The notes below the pieces were generated by a model. It worked only from the letters and a program-made list of their open reading frames with translations, ran no database searches and was not told the DNA's origin. This document shows, one piece after another, positions 1 to 12,199 of a stretch of 64,000 nucleotides of DNA (position 1 is its first letter; each line of letters opens with the position of its first letter). The translations under genes and the position numbers were made by a program. Where the stretch lies: assembly GCA_035772405.1 (NCBI GenBank), contig JAYKKM010000376.1:481001-545000 (forward strand), written 5' to 3'. The DNA is from Chrysogorgia sp. JL179-B06. Its lineage: Eukaryota; Cnidaria; Anthozoa; Scleralcyonacea; Chrysogorgiidae.

Positions 1-116
1 CATGTGATAATACTTTCTTTCAGCTGAATTAACAATGTCACGCTTTGGACGATGTTGGGTATCCTTTTCCCCTCGTTCATTTGACTTGAATGGGTAAGAT
101 ATGTCATATTCAGGAA
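1..116 (-). CDS. Partial exon of an ADAM/ADAMTS-like secreted metalloproteinase propeptide
   Basis: Read on the minus strand from base 116 down to the window edge, an AG acceptor after a pyrimidine-rich stretch (117-124) opens a 116-base exon of two bases plus 38 codons with no stop. The peptide begins PEYDISYPFK and contains a dibasic, furin-like RPKRD site followed by AERKYYHM. A short acidic/aromatic start followed by a basic patch and a YYHM/YYRL-type segment is what I know from the beginning of the M12B (ADAM/ADAMTS) prodomain, which keeps the protease latent in the secretory pathway. This is a family resemblance from memory, not a search hit. The exon needs one upstream base to complete a GTT (Val) codon, and both signal-peptide mini-exons at 7530-7581 and 13021-13069 supply it. 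The rest of the gene lies to the left, outside the window. Confidence 0.45.
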
Positions 117-684
117 CTGAAAATAGACAAAATAACACATGGAGATACATGTAAATAAATAGTAGTAGAAGTTAAATGAATTGTAGTTAAATGCTAAGAA
201 ATAATATTTAAATAGTAATTTTTAAAATTTGAAAGCTTTATTTTTTGTTGTAATTGATTTATATAGTATATTCCAGGCTCTTGTTGTACAAATTATATAT
301 GATTTTTGGCAGGTTGATGTATTACATTTCTTTATTTGACATTTGTAGCAATATGGGTTGCACAATTTTGTTTGTTTATTATCTTGCGGAGTCGGTAGAA
401 TGTTCTGATACCATAATTAGCCTTTTATAAAAACAATATATCCAGATATTCGTTCTAGTAGCTTAGAAAGGAAAGGAAGATCCAGAATCTATTTAGAAGC
501 TCGTCTCTGAACACGTTCTATTTACTGGGGACATACTTGTGAAGCATAACCCAGGTGCGAGCGAACTCGAACAAGATAAAGTGTTCTGCGGTTTGAGAAG
601 TTTGTTATAGTTTTGTAGATCTTCTTATGTACCCCAGCATTCTGTTGACTGTGTTATTTTGTTGTGAGCCCTTGATTGGACCAA
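117..684. other. Intron sequence, nothing recognised
   Basis: AT-rich DNA of the minus-strand gene's intron. I see no coding similarity, repeat array or RNA gene here. Confidence 0.4.
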
Positions 685-1930
685 GTCAGTAATAACGCAT
701 CCATGTTCGACGTAACCATGCAGGGGAGCTACGACGGGGCGGAGATCTGCGAGTTGGTTGGTCTATTTATTCTGGATTCTCTAGCCAAACGATTCGGAAG
801 GGAAAACGTAGGACTGTACAGAGAAGATGGCCTAGCCTTATTAAAGAATGCGACTGGCAGACTTGCTGACCGAGCAAGAAAAGACCTTGACAAAATTTTT
901 TGAAGAAATCGGGCTCAAAATTGTAGCTCAAACCAATCAAAAGACCGCTAACTTCCTCGACATCACCCTTAACCTGAACGATGGAAAATTCCACCCCTAC
1001 CGAAAACCCAACAACGAGCCACTTTATGTCCCACTAAGCCATTCTAACCACCCAATTCTAACTGCACCCATTCTAACCACCCAACGATTATAAAGAAAAT
1101 TCCATCAATGATCAACAAGCGAATCTCTCCCAACTTTCCTCCGACCAATCATCTTTTCAGTCAGCTGCGCCAATCTACGAAGAAGCACTTAAACGAAGCA
1201 AATACCAACCAAACCTCCAATACCTCGCCAACGATCTTCCAACGCAATCATCAAACCAAAGAAAACGACAAAGAAACATAATCTGGTTCAACCCCCCATT
1301 CAGTAGAAACGTGCATGAAGACAAACGTAGGCCGCACTTTTCTTAACCTTCTGGACAAGCATTTTCCTGTTTCGAGCAACTTGCGCAGAATATTCAACCG
1401 AAACACCGTAAACGTCCGCTACAGCTGCATGCCGAAGCAGCCGAACATGAAATCCGCAATATCAAAGCACAACGCGCGCATCCTTTCCAAACAGAAGAAA
1501 CAGCCAATTCCGACCAGAGGTTATACGAATGCCCACTTCCAGGAAACTGTTTAACAACGAACGTAATCTATAAAGCCGTAGTAACAACCACCGACAACGC
1601 ACAATCTAAAGAATATAACAACGCTACAGGAATCATCAAAAATCTTTCCGGGACGATAAATACGAAAACGAAACTGAACTTTCAAAATACGTCTGGAGCC
1701 TGAAAAAGAACGAACGTAATTTCTATTTATGCTGGTTAATATTGGGTCATGCAACCTTTGTCTCGAAGAAAAGCTTCACTTAGTAAAGGCTGACAAAGAA
1801 ATTATTTTAAACAAAAGAGCCGAGTGTGAAAATGCCACGAAAATAAATTTTATGCGAACAGCCAAAACCGCGGGAAGAAGAAAGGGACACGTCATCAACA
1901 TTCTCTACCATGACGTTCATACTGTATAAA
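685..1930 (+). pseudogene. Decayed Penelope-like retroelement (RT plus GIY-YIG endonuclease)
   Basis: Open fragments in shifting frames keep a Penelope-like protein order. First comes the late reverse-transcriptase region: MQGSYDGAEICELVGL near 717-765, then LYREDGLALL near 814-845, then FLDITLNLNDGKFHPYRKPN near 950-1010. Later comes a cysteine-poor remnant of the GIY-YIG endonuclease linker (NVIYKAVVTTTDNAQSKEY near 1560-1615) and a tail with SCNLCLEEKLHLVKADKE near 1745-1800. The catalytic RT motif reads Y-R-E-D instead of Y-x-D-D, so one of the two metal-binding aspartates is Glu. At least three frameshifts are needed to follow the protein. The element is 5' truncated and cannot be active. 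It sits in the first intron of the minus-strand gene and is followed by a hammerhead-like motif and a long (TA)n. Confidence 0.75.
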
Positions 1931-1961
1931 AAAATATTCGAATCGTGATCTAATTAGTTGC

Positions 1962-1997
1962 CTGATGATCGTGTAAAGCGTGAAACTCCGAGTAGCG
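1962..1997 (+). ncRNA. Hammerhead-ribozyme-like motif, weak
   Basis: CTGATGA (1962-1968), a 13-base insert, then GAAAC (1982-1986) and CTCCGAG. These are the two conserved hammerhead core boxes in the right order, just 3' of the Penelope-like remnant, where such ribozymes are known to occur in this retroelement class. The expected stem II between the boxes pairs poorly here (two to three base pairs), so this copy looks decayed. Confidence 0.3.
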
Positions 1998-2101
1998 ACA
2001 ATAAAGTTTCAGTTAAGTTTACTATATACCTGCTGTACCGTTTACAGTGTTGAGCACTCTTTTATCCTTAGCCAACATTTTATCCGAAAATTTGTCTTGT
2101 G

Positions 2102-2696
<595 letters not shown>

Positions 2697-4460
2697 TAGC
2701 CCTGTCCAAACTAAGATCGTATTAGATGCGAATTAGATCAATATGAATTAAACTAAAACGGATTCGCTACACGTTGCGTCCACATTATGATTTTTACATA
2801 CGATTCTAGTTCCAATTGCCTGTCCTCATTTAAAACGATGCAGGATATTTTGCGTGGTGAAGGCTAAAAGGGATGACTGAAAAGGACCATCACATTTTCT
2901 ATAACTACCAATCCTAACCCAAATCTCAATGCTAACCCCTACCTTGATCCTAACCTTAACCCTAACCCTAAGGCCTAACCGTAGGTAACCAAAATTAAAG
3001 ACCAGACAAATACAGAAAGGTCCTTTTGAGTCAACCCTTTCAGCCATCCCCATTTTGCGCGTGTCTCAGCTCTGATGTAAAATTTGCAAATGGCGCTGTT
3101 TGTTCTGCACTGTTATCCATTCCTTTCGTAGAGAAATGTTATTAAATGAGAAAATTTGTACTTTATCCATCTCACATGTTGTCAAAATTTTTGAACTGAC
3201 GTAATGTCGTATGATTGACTGCGTATATTTTCATTGACACCACATTTATTTTTAACTGGAGAGTGTAACTTTGTACAGTAGAGTACCAACATTTAACAGT
3301 CATAGAGGTGTTTATATGGAGGCGAGCTAGCCCGCTTTGCCGAGATGATTTTTATTGCGTTTACATGAGAAGGGCTAGCTCACCTACCGGGCTGGCTTGC
3401 TTGTTGTGCTAATTGCGTAATTTAAAGGGACATGGCAATATAAATTAACTTTGTCTCATTTGAAAGAACTCGTAAAATGGTATAAGAAGACATTTTAAAA
3501 TGTTTCTGTATCTTTCTCGGTTTTTGAAATATTTCAGATAATTATGACAAAAGACAGTCTACAATCCGCCATCTTGTTGTAATATTTGACCTAATTAACT
3601 AGGAAATTGGTGACGTCACAAGCAGGGTAAACCTGATGAAACTACTCCATAGGTGACCGAATTTCCGCGGAAGACTCTTTAAAATGTTGTGGGCCAATTG
3701 CAAATGGAAATAGTGCAACATAATCGAGTTTCTCGCTCATAATGTCGTAAGGTTGGCAAGATAAAAATTTCACTTTCCCCTACTTATGACGTCACATGCA
3801 TATCGAAAATAATTCCAAGATGGCGGACAGCACGCTGTCTTTCGTCAAATTATTTCGAAAACCAAAAAAGATAAGGGAAAATTGTAAAAGGTCTTGTTAT
3901 ACCATTCCACGAGTTCTTTCAAATGAGAATGTCGAAAAAAAGCAGATAAAAACAAATTTTGTCGCGTGTACGAAGCTTTTAATGCCAGCCAGGGTGGGGA
4001 ACAAACAGCCCGGGTAACCGAGGTCTCGGTCTCACAAGGCGAGATCTCGGTAGGCGGGCTGGTTCGACTCGCATATAAACACAAGATGAAAACTAACAAG
4101 TATTAATGGCACAAGCACGATCTCGGCAAAGCGAGCTAGCCCGGGCACACGGGGAATTATAATTTTTTAAGCCATCCAGGTACGTGTATTTTGGGGCGTG
4201 TATGCGATTGCATATACGGGAACTTTCCATCATCGTATTAGATTTGATTCGAAATATCTGTCCACATTCACATAAAACGCATTAAAATTGCTTCGAAGTT
4301 TTTTAAATCGAAGCGAAACCACCCCCTTGCATGTTTTTCGCATCGAATTACTTTAACACAATTCTAAAACGAATCCAACTGTCCACACCTGCTGTAGTAC
4401 ACCGAATTAATATTAAATCGAAGCGGAAACGATGCAAATACCATAGTCTGGACAGGGCTA
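2697..4460. mobile_element. Composite non-autonomous DNA element with nested palindromic MITE
   Basis: The ends are 17-base terminal inverted repeats, TAGCCCTGTCCAAACTA at 2697-2713 and its near-exact complement at 4444-4460, with one mismatch. A duplicated TA may be the target, but I see no longer duplication. Inside lies a second inverted-repeat element: bases 3452-3577 pair with 3817-3935. Outside that, GAGCTAGCCCGCTTTGCC at about 3325-3342 pairs with a matching block near 4120-4142. No transposase is visible. The open frames at 3796-4099 are arms of the palindrome, not genes. Confidence 0.65.
2911..2985. repeat. Degenerate interstitial telomere-like repeats
   Basis: Imperfect CCTAACC/CTAACCC units, the complement of TTAGGG variants, about ten in a row. 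A shorter similar stretch lies at 13738-13772 and another inside the MITE at 51201-51440. Confidence 0.6.
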
Positions 4461-4484
4461 GTGTTTGTCTTATTCAAATGAACT

Positions 4485-4775
4485 CTTTTGAGATATATTA
4501 GGCTTATGTGATATGCAAATGAATAACCTTTGACGAAAGAGCTATAAGAGCTTTACACATTTTTAGAAAATCGAGAAATTAGAAATAGTAAATTAATTTC
4601 GCATTGCTATTTCGATGTAAAAATGTTAGGTTTTACGCAGTGTTGTAATGTGCAAAGTTTCAAATGCTTTTCTAATTGAACAATAATCAGATATATACTT
4701 GATTTTCTAAAAATGTGTAAAGCTCTGACGTCATAAGATCACATAAGGTCACATAAGTCTAAATATCTCAAGAAC
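4485..4775. mobile_element. Palindromic MITE
   Basis: Bases about 4490-4573 are complementary to about 4702-4770 (shared cores TGAGATATATTAGGCTTATG and GAGCTTTACACATTTTTAGA). This is an inverted-repeat element with a ~130-base centre and no coding potential. Confidence 0.65.
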
Positions 4776-5109
4776 GATGCGAGATATGAAAGAGCTCTCA
4801 ATTCAACCATTCCTGATAATTTTTATTTAAATAAAACAAAATTAATTTTCGTTTCATAGGCACTTTGAAGTATTGCAAAATAAGCATACATCCAGAATAA
4901 ATTTTTAAAGCATGTTTGGTCTAGTTAGCTGTACGGATACTAATCTTTTAATAATATTACTTCCTCAAGTTTTCTCAAACTCATTGATAAAAATAAACAA
5001 AGATTATCTGTAGCATGAAGCGTGCATGTTTTGATATGTGATATCTTATCAATTTTCTCTTAAAATGCAGATTTGTTTCCAACACGCTTCTTTGTGTTTG
5101 GAATTTATA

Positions 5110-5498
5110 ATTCATTAATAATTCATGAGCCGAGAACAATACAAATCAGCACCGAGACGGAGGTTTGCATATCGGAGGAAGAAATTACACAAATTAAGCC
5201 TAACTTTCACCTCGATTTTCTCTTAAAATACTGATTTGTCTGAGATGTAATATGAAACACTCGGCAGTGTGTTTCATCAGGATATCCAAACACCTCGAAG
5301 TTTGTTAAAAATCTCGGCTTCGCCTCTATCTTCAAAAAACGTTTTAGTGTTTGGGTATCCTGATGAACACTCTTCCTCGTGTATTTTATAAGAGAAAATC
5401 GAGGTGAAAGTTAGCTTAATTAATGTGATTTCTTTCTCCGTTATCCAAACGTCTATGTGCTGATTTCCGTTGTTTTCGGCTCAAGGATTATTAATGAG
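5110..5498. mobile_element. Nested palindromic element
   Basis: Outer arms of about 105 bases (5115-5223 with 5392-5496; shared core CTTTCACCTCGATTTTCTC) enclose a second, inner inverted repeat (GTGTTTCATCAGGATATCC near 5270 with its partner near 5350). It is probably a MITE. No transposase is present. Confidence 0.6.
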
Positions 5499-5718
5499 TT
5501 TGATTATACATGAAATTTTCGTAACAATTAGAACATACCCGTATCTATTTGAACCCACCCTGCATCCTAAGGGTGACTACAAGAAACGACAAATAGCTAA
5601 AACATGCTTTATTATTTCATTTCGATACCTTCTCTTCAAAGTCAGCCGATGATGTTACACCTTATAAAAATTATAAAACAATATTAATATGTTATCCATA
5701 TACCTCATATCTCATAGT

Positions 5719-6200
5719 ATTAAAGGGGAACTGTACCCAAAAAATTAATTACTTTTAAATAAAAGGCCTTGAAGTATAATGTTTGGAAATGTTAATAGTT
5801 TTACGGTATCTGCTTTTGTACTCGAGAAATAACGTTTTCATTCTCGTATTTTATGCTTCTGGACGCCGCCATTTTGGAGTTTGTTCGATGGCTCAAGATT
5901 GATGTACAGCGGTGGTTTTCTTTTCAATTTTGACGTCATTAAGTGCTTGTCTTTTGTTCCTTGCACTCAAGTGACGTAAAATTAAAAGAAACCCCCGCTG
6001 GACCTTGAGTCTGACCCGTCGAACAAACTCGAAAATGGCGGCGTCCAGAAGCATAAAATACGAATGAAAACATTATTTCTCGAGCACAAGAGCAGATACT
6101 GTAAAACTATTAACATTTCCAAACATTATACTTAAAGTCCTTTTATTTAAAAGTCCTTTTATTTAAAAGTAATTTATTTTTGGGTACAGTTCCCCTTTAA
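5719..6200. mobile_element. TTAA-flanked palindromic MITE, copy 1
   Basis: Both ends read TTAAAGGGGAACTGTACCC in inverted orientation (starting 5719; ending 6200), and long arms are complementary through most of the element. The TTAA at each end fits target-site choice of Kolobok or piggyBac type transposases, and I cannot decide between them. A diverged, interrupted second copy is at 50094-51200. The element at 46518-47036 has a related terminus. Confidence 0.8.
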
Positions 6201-6804
6201 TTAAGATGTATCTTAGTATGGTACATATTTATAATAAAAAGATCAGATTCTAGAAGATTTAAAATATAGGAATATTAAGATAAGATTAAAATATTACAAT
6301 GTAAATTTAAAATTATAAATATAAGATTAAATATTAAATGTGGCTTGCAGCATGGTTATTTCAGCATAGTAAATTGTTTGTTCCCCAACTTTACGCAAGC
6401 TCAGTAAAATATTTCTCAGTCAGAAGGTTGCGGGAGCTTAACTAGCAAATAATTTACTATAAAAAGATTATAAACATACGATTATAAATATGTTATTATA
6501 AATATACGATTATAAAAATAAGATTATGAACTCAGGATTACAAATATAAGATTATAAGAGTAACATTATCAAAATAAGATTATAAATATAAGATTATAAC
6601 TGATACAAGATTACAGATATAAGATTATAAACTACGATTGAAAATATAAGATTATAAAATTACTATATGTATTATATACTATACTCTCTCTATATATATA
6701 TATATACTTCGCGCTATACTTCACGCTATCTGGATGTTCTCATCGCCGGTGCTATCCCACAAGCGGTTGTCAATGACGATCGCAAGTGTATAATAGTCCA
6801 CTGA

Positions 6805-6836
6805 CTGATGAGCTGTGGCACAGCGAAACACGTGTC
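6805..6836 (+). ncRNA. Hammerhead-ribozyme-like motif, best core in the window
   Basis: CTGATGA (6805-6811), then stem II GCTGT (6812-6816) with loop GGC and ACAGC (6820-6824), then GAAAC (6825-6829), and CACGTG with a following TC. Stem II is a perfect five base pairs. The very short, self-complementary CACGTG stem III is the form known from Penelope-like elements and retrozymes, where ribozymes are thought to work as dimers. I could not find a convincing stem I in the flanks. It is followed directly by (TA)n, as in other retroelement tails. Confidence 0.5.
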
Positions 6837-6845
6837 TGTAGATTG

Positions 6846-6954
<109 letters not shown>

Positions 6955-7080
6955 CTATACTGTAGGACTGTAAAAATAATATTTTAAATATAAGATTTAT
7001 AAACATCAGATTACTAAATATAAGATTATATATATCAGATTATAAATGTAATATTATAGATATAGCACTTTTACAGATTA

Positions 7081-7523
7081 AGTGAAATTATAAAGACCAT
7101 GAAGAGAGAAGTAAGGTAAACAGTGGAAACCCCATAAATGTCCATCTCCGTCTTTTAAACGTTGAACAGGAATTGGGTTATTTAATCACAAGAACGATAT
7201 TCAATCTAATTCAATTAAGCATCCAAATAAAGTTGCCTTGCTGGCGTAAGTTTGCCGTTTTTAGCTGATATAGTAAGAAGGATCAGTAATATTCATTTTA
7301 ACATTTTTATTGTAATATTTAGCTGTACAATGCCATGTACAACATATTTGAAGGAATCGACTAAAATAAAATGATTGTCCACAAAAACATAGTATATTTT
7401 AAGTAGCAAACGCGCGAACGAAAATCATCCTAACTATGCTGACCGTGTTGCTCATATAAAGCAGAAACATTACGAAACATGATTGGAAGATCAACTATGC
7501 AATATTCATATATGATAATATAT
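7081..7523. other. Intron sequence, nothing recognised
   Basis: AT-rich, with no supported feature. Confidence 0.4.
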
Positions 7524-7529
7524 ACGTAC

Positions 7530-7581
7530 CATTAAATAGCAGAAAGAACCAAAAACAGAAGACAACAAAAGAAAAATTCAT
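7530..7581 (-). CDS. Alternative first coding exon: signal peptide of the metalloproteinase-like gene
   Basis: On the minus strand an ATG at 7581-7579 opens MNFSFVVFCFWFFLLFN, an almost entirely hydrophobic 17-residue stretch typical of a signal-peptide core. It is followed by one leftover G and a GTACGT splice donor (7529-7524). The G plus TT at the start of the exon at 1-116 completes a Val codon, so the frame continues into the PEYDISYPFK propeptide. The exon is short, so support rests on three coincidences: start codon, hydrophobic core and donor in the right phase. A second exon with the same design is at 13021-13069. Use of alternative promoters is inference. Confidence 0.45.
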
Positions 7582-8755
7582 TTTTCTTAGTTTATGGCAG
7601 TTATCACCAATGCGTTCACGAAAACTCTGCTTGTGAATTCTGCTCTGAAGAAGTCCTCTTTAAATGTTTTCTTTTAAAAATAAATTATACTAAATCCAAT
7701 TTAATTCCCAGCTGTGTTAACCATGCACAAAGCATATTGATTGATTTTACTTATTAAGAAAACAGTGAAATATCATGTTTTTTTCTTATTAAAATTTAGA
7801 CCTGATCCACTTAGCTGATTAAAATTATATTAGCATCCAGTTCCACAAATCTGTTACCGTAATTGTAAAATCTCTGACAATCAAATCGCTTGAATAAGAT
7901 ATAAATAGGTCAAATGAATAAAGCTGACCGCGCTTGCGTACTTCATGGTTGAACCAATCTCAATAGATCTTTAAAAAACCTGATCTGCGGCTTATCAACT
8001 GAAAAGACTAATTTACCCTAAAACTAAAAATTAGAATATAATTGTACGATCTTGTTTGGATAGTGTAAACTGTTTTATAATGTGATCTTTGAGTTGGGTT
8101 TTCCTAAATTACGCGATTGGTTTGACTTACGCTAAATCTATCACTAAATATTAAAACATAAACCCTAAAAGGTTCGTGCACTTACGAAATGTGCAGAACA
8201 ATACCAGTGTAGAGTTTCGAGTGAAGGCCATTCGCCTGAGAGGTTTTTGCTGATTTTATCAGCCATTTGCCATCAGCCATTTGCTGATTTTATAAAGTAA
8301 GTATTTCTCAAGTACTATTTTTTAACTCGTTGTCAAATAATCTATGGATCAAAACCTTTCCAATTTTTAGTTGACTTTAGCGATGTCTCAAATGGCTTAA
8401 ACTTGAGAATTATATTTGACTGTCGTCAACATCATTTAGCTCTGCTTTTCACTGAAAATTGGTTTTAGTTAAAACAATTAATTAAACATTTTTCTGCCAA
8501 CGTTTTATTGTCCCGATTATTTCATCGAATTTTTCATGTAAACATGTGCCAACGCTGCCTTTATGGCCCATACTACGTAGATTTATTTAAAATTTACTTC
8601 GTGACAGTTAATAATTTTTTAGAACATATTAAACATTTTGGGAGTAGTAAAATTCCCATCCATTACTGCATATTCAACGCGCAGTAAGTTGTCCGTATTC
8701 TCACTTAACGCTGGTTCTTATATAATCGTCCGGAACGTCCGAGTAGTCTCAGTTA
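7582..8755. other. AT-rich intron or spacer, nothing recognised
   Basis: No coding similarity. The only local repetition is a small duplication of GCCATTTGC near 8260-8290. Confidence 0.4.
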
Positions 8756-9612
8756 AGGCCGTTTTCCATACAGCGAAATTTTCCGCGCGATCGATATTTT
8801 CCGAGCGACATTTTCCGCGCGGCGCCCAATTTGAATTTCCATAACATTTTGAAACGCGAAAATTGAAAGATGTAAATAAACATGCCGTATTAAACAAGAG
8901 AGAGTTCCTTCGAAGAAAGCTATTACTTTTAACACTTTTGCGACTTAAAGTTAAGAGAAAAAAAGAAGATATCTAAGAGATTTTGGTTTCGAAAATTATT
9001 TTTGGAAAGAACTATTGAAGGGAGAATATGAAATGTTAGTGAAAGATTTACTTCTGTTCGATCACGAGTACTTCTTCAGATGTTTTCGAATGGATCCCAC
9101 GAAATTTGAGCAGCTGCTCTCGTGGGTTGCACCACATATACATAAATCTTTAAAAGTACGTGAAGTCACGAGCCCCGCAGCAGAGAGGCTATGTATTACA
9201 TTACGATATCTAGCAACAAGAGATACTCAGACCTCTCAGATGCTCATTCTTCGTCGACTTCATGGTTTTCAGCTCCGACTGTATCCTCAAATTGCTCATC
9301 TCCTTGGAGCAGAAGAATTTCAGAAGGCTGTGACGCATTACTGCGCTGCTGTTGTATTTGCATGAACCAAGATGTTGCTCCGCCATTGTGAACTGGTGTT
9401 TCTTTTCTTGTTTCGTTTTGATTGGTTGAATTATTTGTCGCTAATCAGATCGCGCGGTAAAGTAGAACATCTCTCAACTTTTCGATCTCCACGGGCGGAA
9501 ACTGTTCGAGCGGATGGGATTTTCATATAAATCAACAATACGCATGCTCAGAAACAAGATCGCTCGGAAAATATCGTCCGCGCGGAAAATTTCGCTGTAT
9601 GGAAAACAGCCT
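8756..9612. mobile_element. Internally deleted PIF/Harbinger element
   Basis: The ends are ~50-base terminal inverted repeats with few differences (AGGCCGTTTTCCATACAGCG at 8756; its complement ends at 9612). Both are flanked by TTA (8753-8755 and 9613-9615), the 3-base target duplication known for PIF/Harbinger. The termini carry repeated TTTTCCGCGCG blocks. Inside is only the beginning of a Harbinger-type transposase. The target duplication is intact, so the insertion has not been rearranged since it landed. Confidence 0.85.
9015..9365 (+). pseudogene. Truncated Harbinger (HARBI1-like) transposase
   Basis: The frame gives EYFFRCFRMDPTKFEQLLSW, then a segment with KVREVTSPAAERLCITLRY and LATRDTQTSQ. 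This matches the start of PIF/Harbinger DDE nucleases as I know them. The family continues for several hundred residues with a DDE catalytic domain. Here the similarity stops after about 75 residues and unrelated sequence leads to the right terminal repeat. No catalytic Asp/Glu are present, so this is an internal-deletion derivative that could only move if a full-length relative supplied transposase. Confidence 0.8.
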
Positions 9613-9615
9613 TTA

Positions 9616-10100
9616 AGGTTTATTCTAATTACCGCCGACGTCGTCCCAGTGTAGTTAAGTACTCATGCCGCTGACAAGATAATGAATCATATTTGTCCGT
9701 TCGATGGTGGATTTCCGGTTGTATGGCCAAAGTATTTTCACTTGGCCGATATTTCTTCAAAATGGCGCAAAATAATGACACCAAAGTCAAAATCGGTTTA
9801 ATCATGCGTTATATATTGTACCACTATTTTAATAAAACTTACGGGTAACGAAGGTAAAACGTGGCCGGATGTTTTTCAATCTAACAGGAGTTGCACAAAT
9901 GGGGTTGAAATTTTGTTTTATATGTTTCATATTATGTAAAAACGAAAACTTTTGAAAATGCAGCGGGCCATGGATAAATGAATAAAATTGTGATGCAAAA
10001 AGTCTGTAGCATTGAGAAACGATATTGTTTATCTAATTATAAATATCAAAGCCCAGCATATTATTTTCATAAAAGCCATTGAGTCGGACACGAGAGTAAA
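9616..10100. other. Intron or spacer, nothing recognised
   Basis: No repeat or coding signal supported. Confidence 0.4.
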
Positions 10101-10118
10101 ATCATAATATTTAATAAA

Positions 10119-10158
10119 GTTCTAACGTTTCGTTGTTATTATCACAACATCTTCAGAG
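10119..10158 (-). ncRNA. Hammerhead-like motif (CTGAAGA type)
   Basis: On the minus strand: CTGAAGA, one unpaired T, stem GTTGT / ACAAC around a GATAATA loop, then GAAAC and GTTAGAAC. It is the same motif as the two at the ends of the palindrome at 54213-54878. The core fits CUGANGA...GAAA, but the extra unpaired base before stem II is not canonical. Flanking DNA on the left (10240 down to 10100) looks like a retroelement tail. Confidence 0.35.
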
Positions 10159-10779
10159 AATAATTTACATGAGTGTAGTGAGACTAAATATATAATTACA
10201 GAGTTGTCATAAAATATGCATGCAATTTTGCTGTACGTAGAGTCACGTTAATCACTTTAATCCAAAATAACTAACACAATACAATACTTTGCTGTACATA
10301 CAACAACTTAATGAAACAGTTACAACTTACAATGTTTACGTGTCAGCCAATCTCTAGGATATCACGAGGCAATGTTCTTATTTATCACAGGTATCTTTGG
10401 ATGTATAGGTTGTTAATGAAACTAGAAATGTATTCTCATCCGCTTCACTTGGTTTGTGATGAAACGAAAACACTTTTTTAATAGATAATTTTAGATAAAT
10501 AACTTTAAAGAAAAGCAATACTATGTTCCAGCACATCTCATTGTTCGGTGGTTCGATCATTTCACGCGTGTTTTCAAAGTTTCACAAAATTACCAACGGA
10601 TCACCTATACATCATTCATATTGTTCACCCGCAATTCAAGGATATATTTAAATTTGTCACCACGACAAGCTCGTTATTCTGTTATTATATTTATGTTGCT
10701 GATCCAGGAACTAAATACGAGAATAAACTGGCCTATTGGCCTATATTAAAATGTCCCATTGTGGATATGTTGACACAAC

Positions 10780-11300
10780 AGATTGTGCTAATCAGTAGGA
10801 AAATTACGGAATATCGTAATTTGCAATCTTGTACCCAGGGCATTTTGCCTCCACGGCGGAAGGTCGGCGAAAATGGCCCTGGGATCGGCTCGGCTGGTCA
10901 CATGACACCCAGAATTTCTTTAGTGTTTAGATATGATAATTTTTGTGGTCTTTGTTCCATTGCCTTTGTCTACTTTGTTGACCTGAATAATTGAGAAATA
11001 TTCAATGCTCTTCAGAGTTGTTCATGTCAGCATTCGTCGGCATAAAAGCAGCTAACAAGCTTAATAATCCACCATATATACATCCATAGTTATCTCTTAC
11101 AAAAGGTATGAAGAAGCATATATCCAAATTAGCGAAAGCTATCACTTCAAATTTGCTGTAAAATTTGAAGACAGCATTCAGATTTAGATGAATAAATTAT
11201 ACTCGGCTGAATTAATGACAAGCCAATCGCATTATAGAATGGACGTGGAGGCAAAATGCCATGGGTACGAGGTTGCGTAATTTGAGGTTGTAAAAATACT
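10780..11300. mobile_element. Inverted-repeat element (MITE-like)
   Basis: Bases about 10800-10860 (TACCCAGGGCATTTTGCCTC) are complementary to about 11240-11305 (GAGGCAAAATGCCATGGGTA). No exact ends or target duplication were identified. Confidence 0.5.
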
Positions 11301-11305
11301 CGTAA

Positions 11306-11900
11306 TTCGTATATTAATGGTGAACTAGGGTTGTCTATCACATGACGTCTGACGTCATGTGCAGGGTAAAGCTTCTTCTCAAAGTTATTTTAGTAATTGC
11401 TATCATAACATAAACTGGGCAATACATGGCCCCACGATAAATAGGAAAAAGGTACGGCATACAACACTTTTCAGTACATGAACCACGCTCATAATCAAAA
11501 TGGTGGCATTTTTACTTGGTTTATTCAACTATTAAAATGTGTTGCGAACATTTTCATGGCACCAAACTTCTATATTCCGACAAGCTAAATCATATACTTC
11601 CATTTATACAACAACTTTAGTATTTCCAGCTATTTGATATTGGCTGAAAACTATGCGTTATTACAGTATAGATACACAGTTGACGTCACAGAGTCGTGAC
11701 CTAGCAGCTTGAAGTATCAGCCAATCAGACCTGTTGTGTTTCTTTCGTTAACCAATCAGGTCATGTTAATTGTATAGATCACTGATGACGTAATTAAACA
11801 TGATTTTCATTTGTTGATGATTTTTTACCCCGTAATTTCCCTCTCTTCAAAAGCCCTGTCCACTTGACGATTTAAGAATGTTAAAGTTCGGAAAATTTAG
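11306..11900. other. Spacer, nothing recognised
   Basis: Contains scattered TGACGTCA-like words but no gene, array or element that I can support. Confidence 0.4.
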
Positions 11901-11913
11901 TATTTGATGTATA

Positions 11914-12101
11914 AAACAAATAGATTACATTTTTCCGTGTGTTTGTACTGTAATAGATGCACAGAAGACGTCATAGCGTGTAAAGAACAAAAGTCACGGT
12001 ACTCGTCCCGGCGGCGCTGCCGTACTTTTTTGTTCTTTACACGCTATGACGTCATCTGTGCATCTATTGTACACACGCACGGAAAATGTAATCTATTTGT
12101 T
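11914..12101. mobile_element. Palindromic MITE
   Basis: Arms 11914-11996 and about 12024-12101 are complementary (AACAAATAGATTACATTTT at one end; shared inner core TGACGTCTTCTGTGCATCTA allowing small gaps) around a GC-rich centre, CCCGGCGGCGC. It is a foldback element without coding capacity. Confidence 0.7.
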
Positions 12102-12199
12102 AAATAAAAAGTACTTGTTTTTTGTTGCCAATGTCCTTTAACGTATTTATCAGCTGTATAAAAGTAGAGAGCTGCGTAGACAGTGTTTTGGATATATAC

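Noticed and set aside
2911..2985. A true telomere or a healed chromosome end
   Set aside because: The units are few and degenerate and lie within a MITE, with unique DNA on both sides.
10548..10994. 148-residue plus-strand frame
   Set aside because: No recognisable domain. It overlaps one arm of an inverted-repeat element and has unremarkable composition.
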